From NCBI GenBank assembly GCA_022561215.1, contig JADFRQ010000015.1, positions 1 to 59,362 on the forward strand: 59,362 nucleotides of DNA, in the 5' to 3' direction. The notes beneath the pieces were generated by a model. The model was not told the DNA's origin. It did no database searches and saw only the letters and a program-made list of their open reading frames with translations. The stretch comes from Chloroflexota bacterium (lineage in GTDB: Bacteria; Chloroflexota; Anaerolineae; Anaerolineales; E44-bin32). The first letter of the stretch is position 1. Each line of letters opens with the position of its first letter. The translations under genes and the position numbers were made by a program. Shown in pieces: positions 34,526 to 44,500 of the stretch.

Positions 34526-35242
34526 ATGAATATCATATCGCTCCTATCTTCCATTCTGGCGGCTGCCTTTGCGATCGCTGTATTTAATCGCTATCGGCAT
34601 AGCCGGCGCCTTTTTTTATTGCTATGGGCCTTTGGTCTTTTCTTGTACGGACTGGGAACACTTACGGAGGTCCTCAGCAGCCTCACCTTTAACACCCTCA
34701 TACTCAAGATTTGGTATTTGTCGGGCGCAATGTTGACCGCGGCCTGGCTCGGTCAGGGGACGATCCAGCTCCTTGTTAGGAAACGCAAGGTGGCCTCCGT
34801 GCTTTTGGGCGGACTGATAATCCTCTCGACGGTTTCATTGGTCCTCGTTGCACTGGCTCCAACAACGAGTGCAGCAGCAGGCTACGATATTTCCCAGCCA
34901 CTCTCATCCCAATATAAGGATATTCTCACCCGCAGCGGGGTTATAGTTTTCCTTACCATCATCCTCAACATATACGGCACAATAGGTTTGGTGGGTGGAG
35001 CCATATACTCGGCTTTCATATTCTGGCGGAAGCGCATCCTTGCCAACCGAATGTTGGGGAACGTTCTCATTGCTGCGGGCGCATTAAGCCCGGCCTTGGG
35101 AGGATCCTTTTTGAGAGCCGGACTTGCCGATATGTTGTATGCGAGTGAATTTCTGGGTATTATCCTCATGTACGCCGGATTTTTGTTGGCGACACGAAAA
35201 GAAAAAGAGCCCGAGGCCGAACCGCAGCCGGTTGCTGGGTAA
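34526..35242 (+). CDS. Polytopic membrane protein, about seven helices, unknown
   Basis: The 238-residue sequence shows six to seven hydrophobic helices, among them ISLLSSILAAAFAIAVF, LFLLLWAFGLFLYGLGTL, VASVLLGGLIILSTVSLVLVAL, VIVFLTIILNIYGTIGLVGGAI and FLGIILMYAGFLLAT, and a short acidic/Pro C-terminal tail. The layout (outside N-terminus, seven helices, no extra domain) is like 7TM sensor-type proteins, but no diagnostic motif was seen. CTGGAGG lies upstream of the ATG. Probably co-transcribed with the 56-residue protein before it. Confidence 0.65.
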   Translation: MNIISLLSSILAAAFAIAVFNRYRHSRRLFLLLWAFGLFLYGLGTLTEVLSSLTFNTLILKIWYLSGAMLTAAWLGQGTIQLLVRKRKVASVLLGGLIILSTVSLVLVALAPTTSAAAGYDISQPLSSQYKDILTRSGVIVFLTIILNIYGTIGLVGGAIYSAFIFWRKRILANRMLGNVLIAAGALSPALGGSFLRAGLADMLYASEFLGIILMYAGFLLATRKEKEPEAEPQPVAG

Positions 35243-35303
35243 CAACGCGCTGTCCTGATTAACCTTGCGCAGGCTCAAGCGAACGGTTGACTATTTGGCG
35301 GAA

Positions 35304-36536
35304 TTAGACAACCCGAGCAAGGTTTGACCTAGTCATGCGCATAGCCAAAATAAACATCAAACCATACAGCAGCGCGGCGATGGAATAAAGCCCCGAAATG
35401 CGAATGAGTGGAATCAGTCCGAACGCAAGGATGGGTCCGATGGCGCTCATCAAATCGCCGACGGTAAACAATACGCCAAGCCTTCTGCCGCGCTTGCGCT
35501 CACTGCCAAGATCCCCGGCTAAAGTTGTTGAAAGACCTTGATTACTGCCGCTGGTGAAGGCGGTCAGAGGCAAGCCCAGAGCAATTGTCGGGGGGGACCC
35601 AACGGCAAGCAACCCAAACCCGGCAATCCCCGGAAGGAGACCCCGTGCAACAATTTTCCAGCGGCTAATGGCGCGATCCGATAAGATGCCTGAGATAGGT
35701 GCGGAGAGCATCGAAATCAAGGTGGCCAGCCCCAGACCAATTCCCGTTAGCGTAGCCACACCCATCGAGCGCTCACCAAATTGAACAGGATCACCAAGCT
35801 GCTGCGCGAGAAACAAACCAAAAGTCGCGGTGAGCATGCCCGGAATGACAAGGCGATTAACCCCATGCAATGCGGTGGCATAGGCAAACTGTTTGCGCTG
35901 CGAGGTGGTTTGTGAAGCTTCCTTTTTCCTGACGTCGGTCGGCGGACTCTCTTCGCCGAGCCGTTTTGCGCGCGTATCCGGGAGAAAAGCGAGGGCGAAT
36001 AGCGCGCCAAAGAGGGCTAACCCAGATTGCAGTTTCATCGCTGCCGCAAAGCCAATGAGGTCCGTTAGCAGTCCACCGGTGAATGCGCCGCTGGCGGCAC
36101 CCAAAAAGAACGCGATTTGATACATGCCAACCCAACGGCCTCGATTGGAGTCATCGGTTAAATCTAAAAGAATAGTGTTTCCGCCCACCCATATTCCTGC
36201 CCATGCGAGACCCCATAACAAGCGGCCAAACAGCAGCGGCCAAAATCCCTGGGTAGCGCCATAAATTGCCGTGGAAAGTGCGCCAAGGAAGAGCGCCGTC
36301 ACAAAAATGGGTTTTCGCCGCCAACGGTCATAGGCGAGCCCCATGGGGCCATTGAGCAATAAACGAATCCATCGGTTGGCAGAAAGGAGGATCCCCACCG
36401 CGGCAAAAGTTACATTTGCATCTGCAGTATGCGTTGGCAGGACAGTATAGAGCGCGGAATCACCAAGAAGTGAGAGGCCTGTGCCGACCCCGATTGAAAT
36501 CAATACACGCAGCGGTGGAGAATTCTTCGCTGGCAC
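35304..36536 (-). CDS. MFS transporter
   Basis: A 12-helix major-facilitator protein of 410 residues. The loop after helix 2 contains GLAYDRWRRKPIFV, the usual D-R-x-x-R-R/K motif A, and its counterpart GILSDRAISRWK occurs in the second half, as expected for the two-fold repeat. The start codon is GTG, supported by GGAGG six bases upstream. It resembles drug/metabolite efflux MFS proteins, but no substrate can be named. It stands alone and convergent with the membrane-protein gene upstream. Confidence 0.85.
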   Translation of the reverse strand: MPAKNSPPLRVLISIGVGTGLSLLGDSALYTVLPTHTADANVTFAAVGILLSANRWIRLLLNGPMGLAYDRWRRKPIFVTALFLGALSTAIYGATQGFWPLLFGRLLWGLAWAGIWVGGNTILLDLTDDSNRGRWVGMYQIAFFLGAASGAFTGGLLTDLIGFAAAMKLQSGLALFGALFALAFLPDTRAKRLGEESPPTDVRKKEASQTTSQRKQFAYATALHGVNRLVIPGMLTATFGLFLAQQLGDPVQFGERSMGVATLTGIGLGLATLISMLSAPISGILSDRAISRWKIVARGLLPGIAGFGLLAVGSPPTIALGLPLTAFTSGSNQGLSTTLAGDLGSERKRGRRLGVLFTVGDLMSAIGPILAFGLIPLIRISGLYSIAALLYGLMFILAMRMTRSNLARVV

Positions 36537-36633
36537 GCCTAACCTCCTGCTGATGCCTTACAAAGGGTTGGGATCTCGGTGAGGGCGGTTGCTCAATGCA
36601 ACTTGCTGCCGTGTGCGCTTATTGGCAGCATAG

Positions 36634-36730
36634 GTGATCTGTTTACAGGAGTTTGGGCGCCCGCCCCGAGCTTTTCGCAGCTTTAGCTCGCGATGCTCCT
36701 ACGTCCAACTCCTAAGGAGTAAACATCACA
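36634..36730. repeat. MITE-like inverted repeat (copy D)
   Basis: GTGAT-CT-GTTTAC-AGGAGTT on the left is answered by AACTCCTAAGGAGTAAACATCAC on the right, with a short insertion in the right arm. The centre has CCCCGAGCTTTTCGCAGCTTTAGCTCGCGATGC, related to the GAGCTTTAGCTCG core of copies B and C. Confidence 0.55.
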
Positions 36731-36761
36731 CATCACAGGGTAAGAGCGACCCACGACATAG

Positions 36762-37745
36762 CTAGCGGAAGATGGCATCGATCGGCAGATAAAGGATTGC
36801 AGCGATCACGGCTGCGCCAGGAATCGTGATCACCCACGTCACCAGCATCTCCTGGCCAACTTGCCAGCGAACTTTGGATATTCGTTCCGCTGCTCCAGCA
36901 CCCATAATCGATGATCCAACAACTTGAGTCGTGCTTACGGGGCCGCCGAGAAGGGCCGCACTGAGGATCACCGCCGCCGAAGCGGCTTGGGATGTGAAGG
37001 CGTGGATTGGCCGGATCTTGTATATTCTTTCCCCCAATGTGCGAATGAGCCGCCACCCCCCAAACATGGTTCCCAATGCGATGGCGGCGGCGCTGATTGT
37101 GATCACCCAGAGCGGCACCTCAAAACTGGACTGAAAACCCGTGACGACCAATCCCATGGTGATCACCCCCATTGTTTTCTGAGCGTCATTCGAACCATGG
37201 GCCAGTGACAGGCCCAAGGAAGTCACAATCTGAGAGCGTTTGAAGAAGGTATTTACTCGAGGTGTGGATCCTTGGAGGAGAAACCGCAGAATGCGCATAA
37301 TGAGGAAGCCTGCAACCAGCCCGGCGACGGGGGAGATCAACAATGCGGCAATGACTTTAATCAATCCCGGTTTTTGCACGATAGCAAAGCCATAGGCCAG
37401 GATTGATGATCCAAGCAATCCACCGATCAGCGCGTGCGAAGAAGAAGAGGGAATTGCCAGCAACCAGGTGATGATATTCCACACAATCGCGGCGACGACA
37501 GCAGCGAGGATTACGGAGCCGGATATCGCCGCCGGCTCGATGATGTCTTTTCCAATGGTTGTCGCAACGGCCACGCCAAAGAGGAAGGGCGCGATAAAAT
37601 GAGCGATCGCCGCCATGAGCAGTGCCTTTCTCGGACCCATCGCACGCGAAGAAATGACCGTTGCCACGATGTTCGAGGAATCATGGAACCCGTTGAGGAA
37701 GTCAAAGATCAAGGCCGATCCAACCAGAAATGGTAGTATTTCCAT
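36762..37745 (-). CDS. PiT-family inorganic phosphate transporter
   Basis: A hydrophobic 327-residue protein with the PiT signature in both halves: FDFLNGFHDSSNIVATVISSRAM near the N-terminus and SLGLSLAHGSNDAQKTMGVITMGLV in the middle. These motifs (GFHDxxN and GxNDAQ) are the duplicated phosphate/cation-binding sites of PitA-like proteins. The length is normal for the short bacterial form. No PhoU-like gene is adjacent. GGTGGCGG precedes the ATG. Low-affinity uptake of metal-phosphate is the expected role. Confidence 0.92.
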   Translation of the reverse strand: MEILPFLVGSALIFDFLNGFHDSSNIVATVISSRAMGPRKALLMAAIAHFIAPFLFGVAVATTIGKDIIEPAAISGSVILAAVVAAIVWNIITWLLAIPSSSSHALIGGLLGSSILAYGFAIVQKPGLIKVIAALLISPVAGLVAGFLIMRILRFLLQGSTPRVNTFFKRSQIVTSLGLSLAHGSNDAQKTMGVITMGLVVTGFQSSFEVPLWVITISAAAIALGTMFGGWRLIRTLGERIYKIRPIHAFTSQAASAAVILSAALLGGPVSTTQVVGSSIMGAGAAERISKVRWQVGQEMLVTWVITIPGAAVIAAILYLPIDAIFR

Positions 37746-37933
37746 CCGCCACCGTTTATTCTGTGGTCAAATTGTGCTTCGTGTCGATCCGCAAACAGCC
37801 AATCATTTTCTCAACTCCTTATTCTAGTCGAAAATGGTCGTGATCGATTAAGCGTCAAAAAGGGAATGGGTTATACGGAAACCCATGTTTGCCAAAGGGA
37901 ACGAGACACGAAGTCGAAAAGAATGCAGGCTTT

Positions 37934-38974
37934 TCAATTCCCAAAGGCTTCGCTGAGCATCGCATCGATGAGGTCCCTGCGCGGAAGAAGCACCGCCGCC
38001 CCTGTACCGGGGACTCGAAATCCTTCGGTCATGTTCTGATTAATACTGAATTGGCGTATGTTTGCGGGATTAGTCGCCAGAGAGGCCGCCAGCGGGATCA
38101 ATTCAATTAAATCATCCAGGCGCATATCGGTAGCGAAGGTGTGACGAAAGAGATCGAATAATTCGGGGACTTTGTCCAATCCATCGATCTGGATAACTTT
38201 CGATGTCATCGCGCGAACCACCTCTTGCTGACGGCGCAGCCTGTCAAAATCGGAACTTCTTTTGCGCATTCGCACATAACAAAGCGCCGTGAAGCCGTCC
38301 ATGGAATAGGTGCCCTGCCCGTAACTGTAATAGGTACCCCCACATTCATCGTACAGGTTTCCTGTGGATTGAACGTCGATCCCGCCCAGGAGGTCGACGG
38401 CTTGGCTGAGGCCGGTGAACTGCACTCGCACCCAATGCTGGAGAGGGATGCCAAAATTGTAAAGCACCGTGTTGGCGATCATTTCAAAGCCGCCCCTGGG
38501 TTCAGCTGTATTGATACGGCCGACCTTCCATCCCGGTATGTAGACATAAAGATCGCGCGGGATGGAAAGCAGAGTCGCGCTTCCCTCTGCGGGATTGAGC
38601 GAGGCAATCATCAAGGTGTCCGTGCGGTAACCGGCCAAATTGGGCCGCTTGTCCGATCCAAGCAAAATGATATTCACCGTATCTGGCGCGAAGATAATGG
38701 GATCTACTGGAGGAGGGATATCGATTGCCGAGTCAGCCGAAGGACCGGGAAATGTGGCGGTCGGCAGCGGGGATGACGTCGCTGAGGGCACAGGAGTGCT
38801 CGTTGGAGCAGGGGTGGAGGTTGATGTTGATGTTGGCTTTGGTGTCCGAGTGAATGGTAATGTGGGAGTTGCAGGTGGTGGACTTGGCGATTCCAATCTG
38901 GCGTTCGGGGGTGAACATGCTGAAAGAACGAAGCTGGCAATCGCAACAAGGAGGAAGCTTAGGTTCCGTTTCAT
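37934..38974 (-). CDS. LytR-CpsA-Psr (LCP) family lipoprotein
   Basis: The open frame reaches 38989 with a TTG, but ATG 38974 has AAGAGAG upstream and gives a clean lipoprotein signal (FLLVAIASFVLSACSPP). A ~55-residue Pro/Thr/Ser linker follows, then the LCP domain: INIILLGSDKRPNLAGYRTDTLMIASLNP, LSIPRDLYVYIPG, RINTAEPRGG, and CYVRMRKRSSDFDRLRRQQEVVRAM with the conserved Arg residues that bind the pyrophosphate-lipid. LCP proteins attach polymers from undecaprenyl-pyrophosphate to the cell wall or to protein. The polymer is unknown. Confidence 0.92.
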   Translation of the reverse strand: MKRNLSFLLVAIASFVLSACSPPNARLESPSPPPATPTLPFTRTPKPTSTSTSTPAPTSTPVPSATSSPLPTATFPGPSADSAIDIPPPVDPIIFAPDTVNIILLGSDKRPNLAGYRTDTLMIASLNPAEGSATLLSIPRDLYVYIPGWKVGRINTAEPRGGFEMIANTVLYNFGIPLQHWVRVQFTGLSQAVDLLGGIDVQSTGNLYDECGGTYYSYGQGTYSMDGFTALCYVRMRKRSSDFDRLRRQQEVVRAMTSKVIQIDGLDKVPELFDLFRHTFATDMRLDDLIELIPLAASLATNPANIRQFSINQNMTEGFRVPGTGAAVLLPRRDLIDAMLSEAFGN

Positions 38975-39177
38975 CTGCTCTCTTTTCAACGCATCACAAC
39001 CCGGCTTGAAGCATAATTCAGTTGAAGCATATGCACCAATAGCTCAAAACGGCTATCTTAATCGTTTGTGTTCGTGATTGCCAGGCCTGGTGGGCGCTGC
39101 TGCTGATCCATCAAAAGCTGGTTTCCTGAGGCCGCAGCCATTAAAATACTGGACACTACGCTGAAAGGATGGTTACC

Positions 39178-39945
39178 ATGGAATGGCTCACGGATCCCCA
39201 GACCTGGATTGCTCTGCTGACCCTTACGGCACTTGAAATCGTCCTGGGCATCGACAACATCATTTTTATTTCTATTCTTGCGGAGAAACTACCGGAGGAT
39301 CAGGTGGATCGTGGACGCCAAGTCGGATTGCTCATGGCAATGGTCACACGCATACTTTTGCTGCTATCACTGGCCTGGTTGATCAGGCTTACTGCCCCGC
39401 TCTTCGAAATTCTAGGGCACGCCATCTCCGGAAGAGACATCATGCTCATTGCTGGCGGATTGTTTCTTCTGGGCAAGAGTACGCTAGAAATCCACGACAA
39501 ACTGGAAGCCAAAGAAGTGCAAAGCACAGTTCAAAAAAGCGCATCTTTCAGGAGTGTGATCATTCAGATCATGCTGCTGGATATCGTATTTTCAATTGAC
39601 TCTGTGATCACGGCAATCGGGATGGCCAACCTCCTCGGGGTGATGATCACGGCGGTGGTAATCGCGGTTCTGGTGATGCTCTTCGCAGCTGGGCCGATCA
39701 GCAAATTCGTAAGTCAGCGTCCGACGATTAAAATCTTGGCGCTGAGTTTTCTGCTGCTCATAGGTATATCTCTGGTTGCCGAAGGTCTCGCGTTTACTAT
39801 TCCCAAGGGTTATATCTACTTCGCCATGGCGTTTTCGTTGCTCGTCGAGCTGCTTAATATGCGCTTGCGTCCCACAGGGACTGCGCCGGTTCAACTCCGT
39901 CAGTCCTATGTTTCTATGCCCAAAAAGGATGAGCTCAGCGAATGA
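39178..39945 (+). CDS. TerC-family integral membrane protein
   Basis: ATG 39178 is chosen over 39169 because AAGGA lies eight bases upstream and the upstream ATG overlaps that site. The product opens with the usual MEWLTDPQTWIALLTLTALE. Seven or more helices and the TerC signatures EIVLGIDNIIFI and DIVFSIDSVITAIGMA, each with the conserved Asp that lines a metal path, are visible. TerC proteins are linked to tellurite resistance and, in better-studied cases, to manganese export or metalation of secreted proteins. No other ter gene is nearby. Confidence 0.92.
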   Translation: MEWLTDPQTWIALLTLTALEIVLGIDNIIFISILAEKLPEDQVDRGRQVGLLMAMVTRILLLLSLAWLIRLTAPLFEILGHAISGRDIMLIAGGLFLLGKSTLEIHDKLEAKEVQSTVQKSASFRSVIIQIMLLDIVFSIDSVITAIGMANLLGVMITAVVIAVLVMLFAAGPISKFVSQRPTIKILALSFLLLIGISLVAEGLAFTIPKGYIYFAMAFSLLVELLNMRLRPTGTAPVQLRQSYVSMPKKDELSE

Positions 39946-39981
39946 ATAGGAACTTCGAGGACAGCATCTAACAGGTTCTTA

Positions 39982-40692
39982 ATGGATTCTCATTCAACCT
40001 CAGCCTTTCGATCCTGGATGCGTGGGGCGGGAACAGGCCTTCCCATCATTCTGGGTTACCTTCCCATTGGTTTCGCTTTTGGCGTGCTTTCACAAAAGTC
40101 GGGTCTTTCCAACGCCAATACACTTTTCCTTTCGCTGATCGTATATGCGGGCTCTTCTCAGTTAATTGCCGTGAGTCTATTTGCCGGTGGCGCGCCGGCA
40201 CTCTCCATCATCATCACCACCTTTATCGTGAATTTGCGTCACCTATTAATGTCGGCTTCGCTGGCGCCATACCTCGCCCGCTGGCGAAAATCGGCCCTCG
40301 CCGCATTCGCCTACCAGCTCACGGACGAAACTTTTGCACTGCATTCCGTGCGATTTGCTTCAGGAGTGCCGGCGCAGGCGGAGGTCTTCGGCTTAAATGC
40401 TGCTGTTCAGGTTGGTTGGGTCTTTGGAACCTGGCTAGGGCTCATAGCTGGGCAGTATGTGCCTGATGTGAAACCCTTCGCGCTAGATTATGCCCTGCCG
40501 GCGATGTTTCTGGCGTTGCTGATATTATTTCTTCGAGACAAACTTCAAGTCGTCGTTGCTGTTTTTGCTGGATTGCTGTCTGTTAGCCTTTTGCTTTCCG
40601 GCGTCAATCAATGGAACGTTCTCCTGGCTGCCCTTGTGGCGGCTATTCTGGGTGTGGGATTGGAACAATGGATCAAGAAGCCGTCTTCCTGA
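39982..40692 (+). CDS. azlC: AzlC-family branched-chain amino acid exporter subunit
   Basis: A 236-residue polytopic protein with the AzlC opening GLPIILGYLPIGFAFGVLSQKSGLSN and the block LIVYAGSSQLIAVSL, followed by FIVNLRHLLMSASLAPYL and the DETFAL segment. AzlC and AzlD together export branched-chain amino acids (or the analogue azaleucine). The next gene begins inside its last 25 bases and encodes AzlD, so the two are translationally coupled. Confidence 0.92.
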   Translation: MDSHSTSAFRSWMRGAGTGLPIILGYLPIGFAFGVLSQKSGLSNANTLFLSLIVYAGSSQLIAVSLFAGGAPALSIIITTFIVNLRHLLMSASLAPYLARWRKSALAAFAYQLTDETFALHSVRFASGVPAQAEVFGLNAAVQVGWVFGTWLGLIAGQYVPDVKPFALDYALPAMFLALLILFLRDKLQVVVAVFAGLLSVSLLLSGVNQWNVLLAALVAAILGVGLEQWIKKPSS

Positions 40693-40994
40693 CAATCTTG
40701 GGCATGGGCTTGGTCACTTATCTGCCGCGCGTGCTGCCTGTGGTGCTGCTATCATCAAAATCCATTCCCCCAATCTTAGAATCGTGGCTGCAACTTGTTC
40801 CTGTGGCTGTACTGGCGGCATTGGTCGCCCCGTCGTTGTTGGTTGAAGATGCACAGCTTGCGCTGCATTCTGATAATTTGTTCCTCTGGGCATCTTTTCC
40901 GACCTTGTTTGTGGCATGGCGTACGAAAAGTCTTTTTGCTTCCGTCGTAGTAGGGATGAGTGTTGTAGCGCTTGCGCGCGCACTGCTTGGCTAG
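40668..40994 (+). CDS. azlD: AzlD-family branched-chain amino acid exporter subunit
   Basis: Starting at ATG 40668, the 108-residue protein has about four helices and the AzlD pattern TILGMGLVTYLPRVLPVVLL and WLQLVPVAVLAALVAPSLL. Earlier in-frame codons are antisense noise from the overlapping azlC. The 25-base overlap with azlC supports a two-subunit exporter made in equal amounts. Confidence 0.9.
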   Translation: MDQEAVFLTILGMGLVTYLPRVLPVVLLSSKSIPPILESWLQLVPVAVLAALVAPSLLVEDAQLALHSDNLFLWASFPTLFVAWRTKSLFASVVVGMSVVALARALLG

Positions 40995-41579
40995 TTGTCC
41001 TACAGCATCGAATTTCCTCAATCCTGGTCGCATTGCCCAAACCGCGAATTTGATTCGATGGGCGCGCTCGCTGACTAGAAGGGAATGATCTAGGTGCTTA
41101 TCCTCAGCGGTTAATTGATCTCACATCGATGCTTCGGTGGATGGGGTCACTCCAGAGAGAATCGCTCTGAAATAAATGTTTTGGGGTGCACAAGCTCTGC
41201 TTGTACACTGCGGAAACGAAGGCCTGAGCTGTGCTCAGGTACCGCACTCCCGAGGCAAAGACTCCCGGCGCTGTGCATTTCTGCGACGAAATCCGCGTTT
41301 GGGTCAAACGCGGCCGGTTCCCCGTCCACCTGAGGGTGTTGCTGGCCTTGTCGAAAACCAGCCGCATCAAAGAGTTGAAAAATGTGTGACGATCTGTCGG
41401 AACCATGGGTCCCTTTGTTTTTATTTGGCGAAGAGGAATACCCGAAAACACGTTATTCTTAAACCCGTCCTATGCAACAGTCTTGAAAACCAATTTTTTC
41501 AGCAATCGTTATATATCGAACCTAGATTGCAATAGAATTACGGGGACACTCGTCGAAATTCTCGATTTAGGAGGTCCAT
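40995..41579. other. Hairpin-rich intergenic region upstream of addB
   Basis: No gene is supported in ~585 bp. Several short perfect hairpins follow one another: ACAAGC-TCT-GCTTGT (41190-41204), CCTGAGC-TGT-GCTCAGG (41223-41239) and CCGCGTTT-GGGTC-AAACGCGG (41293-41313). The promoter for the repair genes must be near 41480-41560 (TTGAAA at 41483 with TA-rich DNA at 41509-41516), but the spacing is too long for a confident call. Confidence 0.5.
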
Positions 41580-44500
41580 GTGACGGCAAAAATCCTCATC
41601 GGCCCCTCCGCTTCAGGAAAAACGCGCTATTGTATTCAACGTATCCTTGAAATTCTTCAAGAAATAGCCCTCGGCCCCGTTTGGGTCATTGTCCCCGATC
41701 AGCTGCAAGCCTATGCTTTCCGCGGCAGGTTAAGCGCCGAAGGCGGCGCGATGGGCGTTCACATCGGCACATTTGGAGACCTTTACCGTGAAATTCTCTG
41801 GCAGGCCGATCGGCCCGTTCCTGTTGCTACCGAACCTATGATCCAACGTTTTCTTCAAGATGGAGTGCGCAGAGTCGCGGCGCAGGGCGGATTTGGTTAT
41901 TACGGTCCCATTGTGGGGATGCCTGGATTCCTGCGCATACTTGCCGCGACGATCAATGAATTGAAACTGGCTCGAATTTGGCCCGAAAAATTTGAGGAAT
42001 GGTCAAAAACCCAGCCCGAGGGGCTGGCCGAAATTGCGCGCGTTTATGTCGGGCACCAAGCCCTTCTTCAAGAATTAGGCTGGGCAGACAGTGCCGGCGT
42101 GAGTTGGCTGGCCACGGAGAGTTTAGAAAACGATCCAACCTTGCTCAGCGATTGGCCTCTACTTGTAGTGGATGGGTTTGATTCATACAACGGTGCACAA
42201 AGGGCAGCCTTGCGCTTGCTCGGCGAACGTTCGCAAGAATTGCTGATTACGCTTCCGGGTCGCAACCCTATGGATCGCGTTGCTCATCGGCGTTTCGCGC
42301 GCTCCCTGGCGCAATTGCGATCCGATTGGGAATTGGAGGTGGAATACCTCCCCGAAACTACGCATCTTCCTGATCCCCTGGCACATCTGGAGCGGACGCT
42401 ATTTAAGGCTAAAACCCAAAAAATCCCCCGAGGCGATCAAGTGATGATGCTCGAAGTTCGCTCGCCGCGCGAGGAGTCTCGCGAGGCACTGCGCTGGATT
42501 AAATCCCTTATTCTTCGCAACGGCCTCCTGCCGCATGAATGCGCCATTGTCACCCCAGACCCCGAAAGATACCGCGCCTTTCTCCGCGAAGCCGGGGTTG
42601 AATTTGGGGTGCCCCTGCGCTTTACCCATGGAGAATCCCTCGCTTCTTCTCCTGCAATCGCCGCCCTGCTCGACCTTCTGGCGTTGCCTTTGGCGGATTT
42701 TCCGAGGAGATTGACTCTAGAAGCCGTGCGCGCGCCTTATTTCGATCTCACTGAATTTGGCTTATCCCGGGAAGATGCGTATCCGCTAGAGGTCCTTAGC
42801 AGGCAGGGGCTCGTGATTCAAGGGCTCGCCCAGTGGGAAGAAGCGCTCACGGGTCTCGGACAGGTTGCGGATCAACAAGCAATCAATGAAGGCGCACATG
42901 AACTATGGGAAGGTTTGCATACTTTCGCCAAGCGATTAAGGATGCCGGACGAAGCTTCGACCCAGCAGTGGGTGAGGTGGCTTGAAGATCTGCTCGTTGA
43001 CATTCGTTATCTTCAGGTGGATCAATCTGCAGGTGACGAGGCTTCTTTCTTGGGTTTGCGAAATGTCTTGCGCGCCCTGGTACTGGGTGAGGCGGTCGCC
43101 GGAGAGAAGCCGATGCGTGCACATGGGTTTATGCGCATGCTCAGATCCGCCCTGGAAGCAGCGAACTATCAAGAGCGCGTGAATTGGACAGAATCCATGG
43201 TTTTAGTACTCAGAGTTCTTGAAGCGCGTGGGCTACGTTATAAAGCCGTCGCCGTTCTGGGATTGTCGGAAGGCCTCTTTCCTGAAGTGGAGCGCGAAGA
43301 TCCTTTCTTGCGCGACAAAATGCGTGAATCTTTGGGGTTGGAAAAGCGGTTGCAGAGAGAACAAGCCGGTCTTTTTTACCAGGTGATCACACGCGCGGAT
43401 GACTATCTGCTGCTGACGCGACCCACGCTCGCGGATGATGGTGAGCGCTGGGAGTCGTCACCATTCTGGGTCGCCGTAGAAGCGCTTTTTGAGGAGGATC
43501 CCAAACTCCTACGCCTCGGAGCGCCGCGGGCGATGGCAGATGCTGCATCGGGGGAGGAGGCCCTGTATTGGGCTGTCCGTCGCAAGGCGCTGCCATCAAC
43601 TTATGCCCAAGACCTGCTCAAGCGATGGAATTATTTGCAAGATGTTGCTGAAATGCTTGCTGCGCGCCAGGCGAAAAAGGCAGCGGGACCCTTCGAAGGG
43701 GTCATAAGAGAAATTTCTTCACTATTAGGCGTTCGCTACGGCCCCGAGCATTTGTGGAGCTCGAGCCGGCTCGAAAAATATACTGCCTGTCCGCAGCGGT
43801 TTTATGTTGAATCTGTGCTTGAGCTTGAGACAAAGGATGCACCGGAATACGGAGTCAGCGCGGCCCAACTCGGCCTCATGTTGCATGAGGTCCTGGAACA
43901 ATATTATCGGGAGACTACCGAACCTGAAAAGGACATGCAACGCCTCGCAGCAACTGCAGCGGAAATCTTCGCCGATGCCCCAGAGCGATACGAATTTCGT
44001 CCTTCGGCATTATGGGAGATAGAGCAGGAGCAATTTATCCAGGCGCTGACGAAGACGGTTCTCGAACTCGAGGAAATCGAGGGAGATTGGAAACCGATGG
44101 CCTTCGAAAGGGCATTTGGGCTGTCGGGCGAAGAAGCGCTCGTGATGAAAATTAATGGAGAAAGCATCCTCATCCGCGGGTTGATCGATCGCTTGGATCA
44201 GCGCGCGGATGGTCAATTGAGGATCGTAGATTATAAAACCGGATCCACGCAGCTCGACAAAAAGGATTTGGTGATCGGCCATCGGCTGCAGCTTCCCATC
44301 TATGCTTTGGCTGCCAGAGATGCTCTTCATTTGGGCAACCCGACGGAGGGCTTTTACTGGGGAATTTTGAAAGCTCGCGCGGGGAATCTTCGCTTAAGTA
44401 CATTTGAAGCTGAGCATCATGGAAAATCATATAGTGGCCCTGAGGGTGCGATTGAGCTGGCGACAGAACACGTGCGTGCGGTCGTTCACGGTGTACGCGC

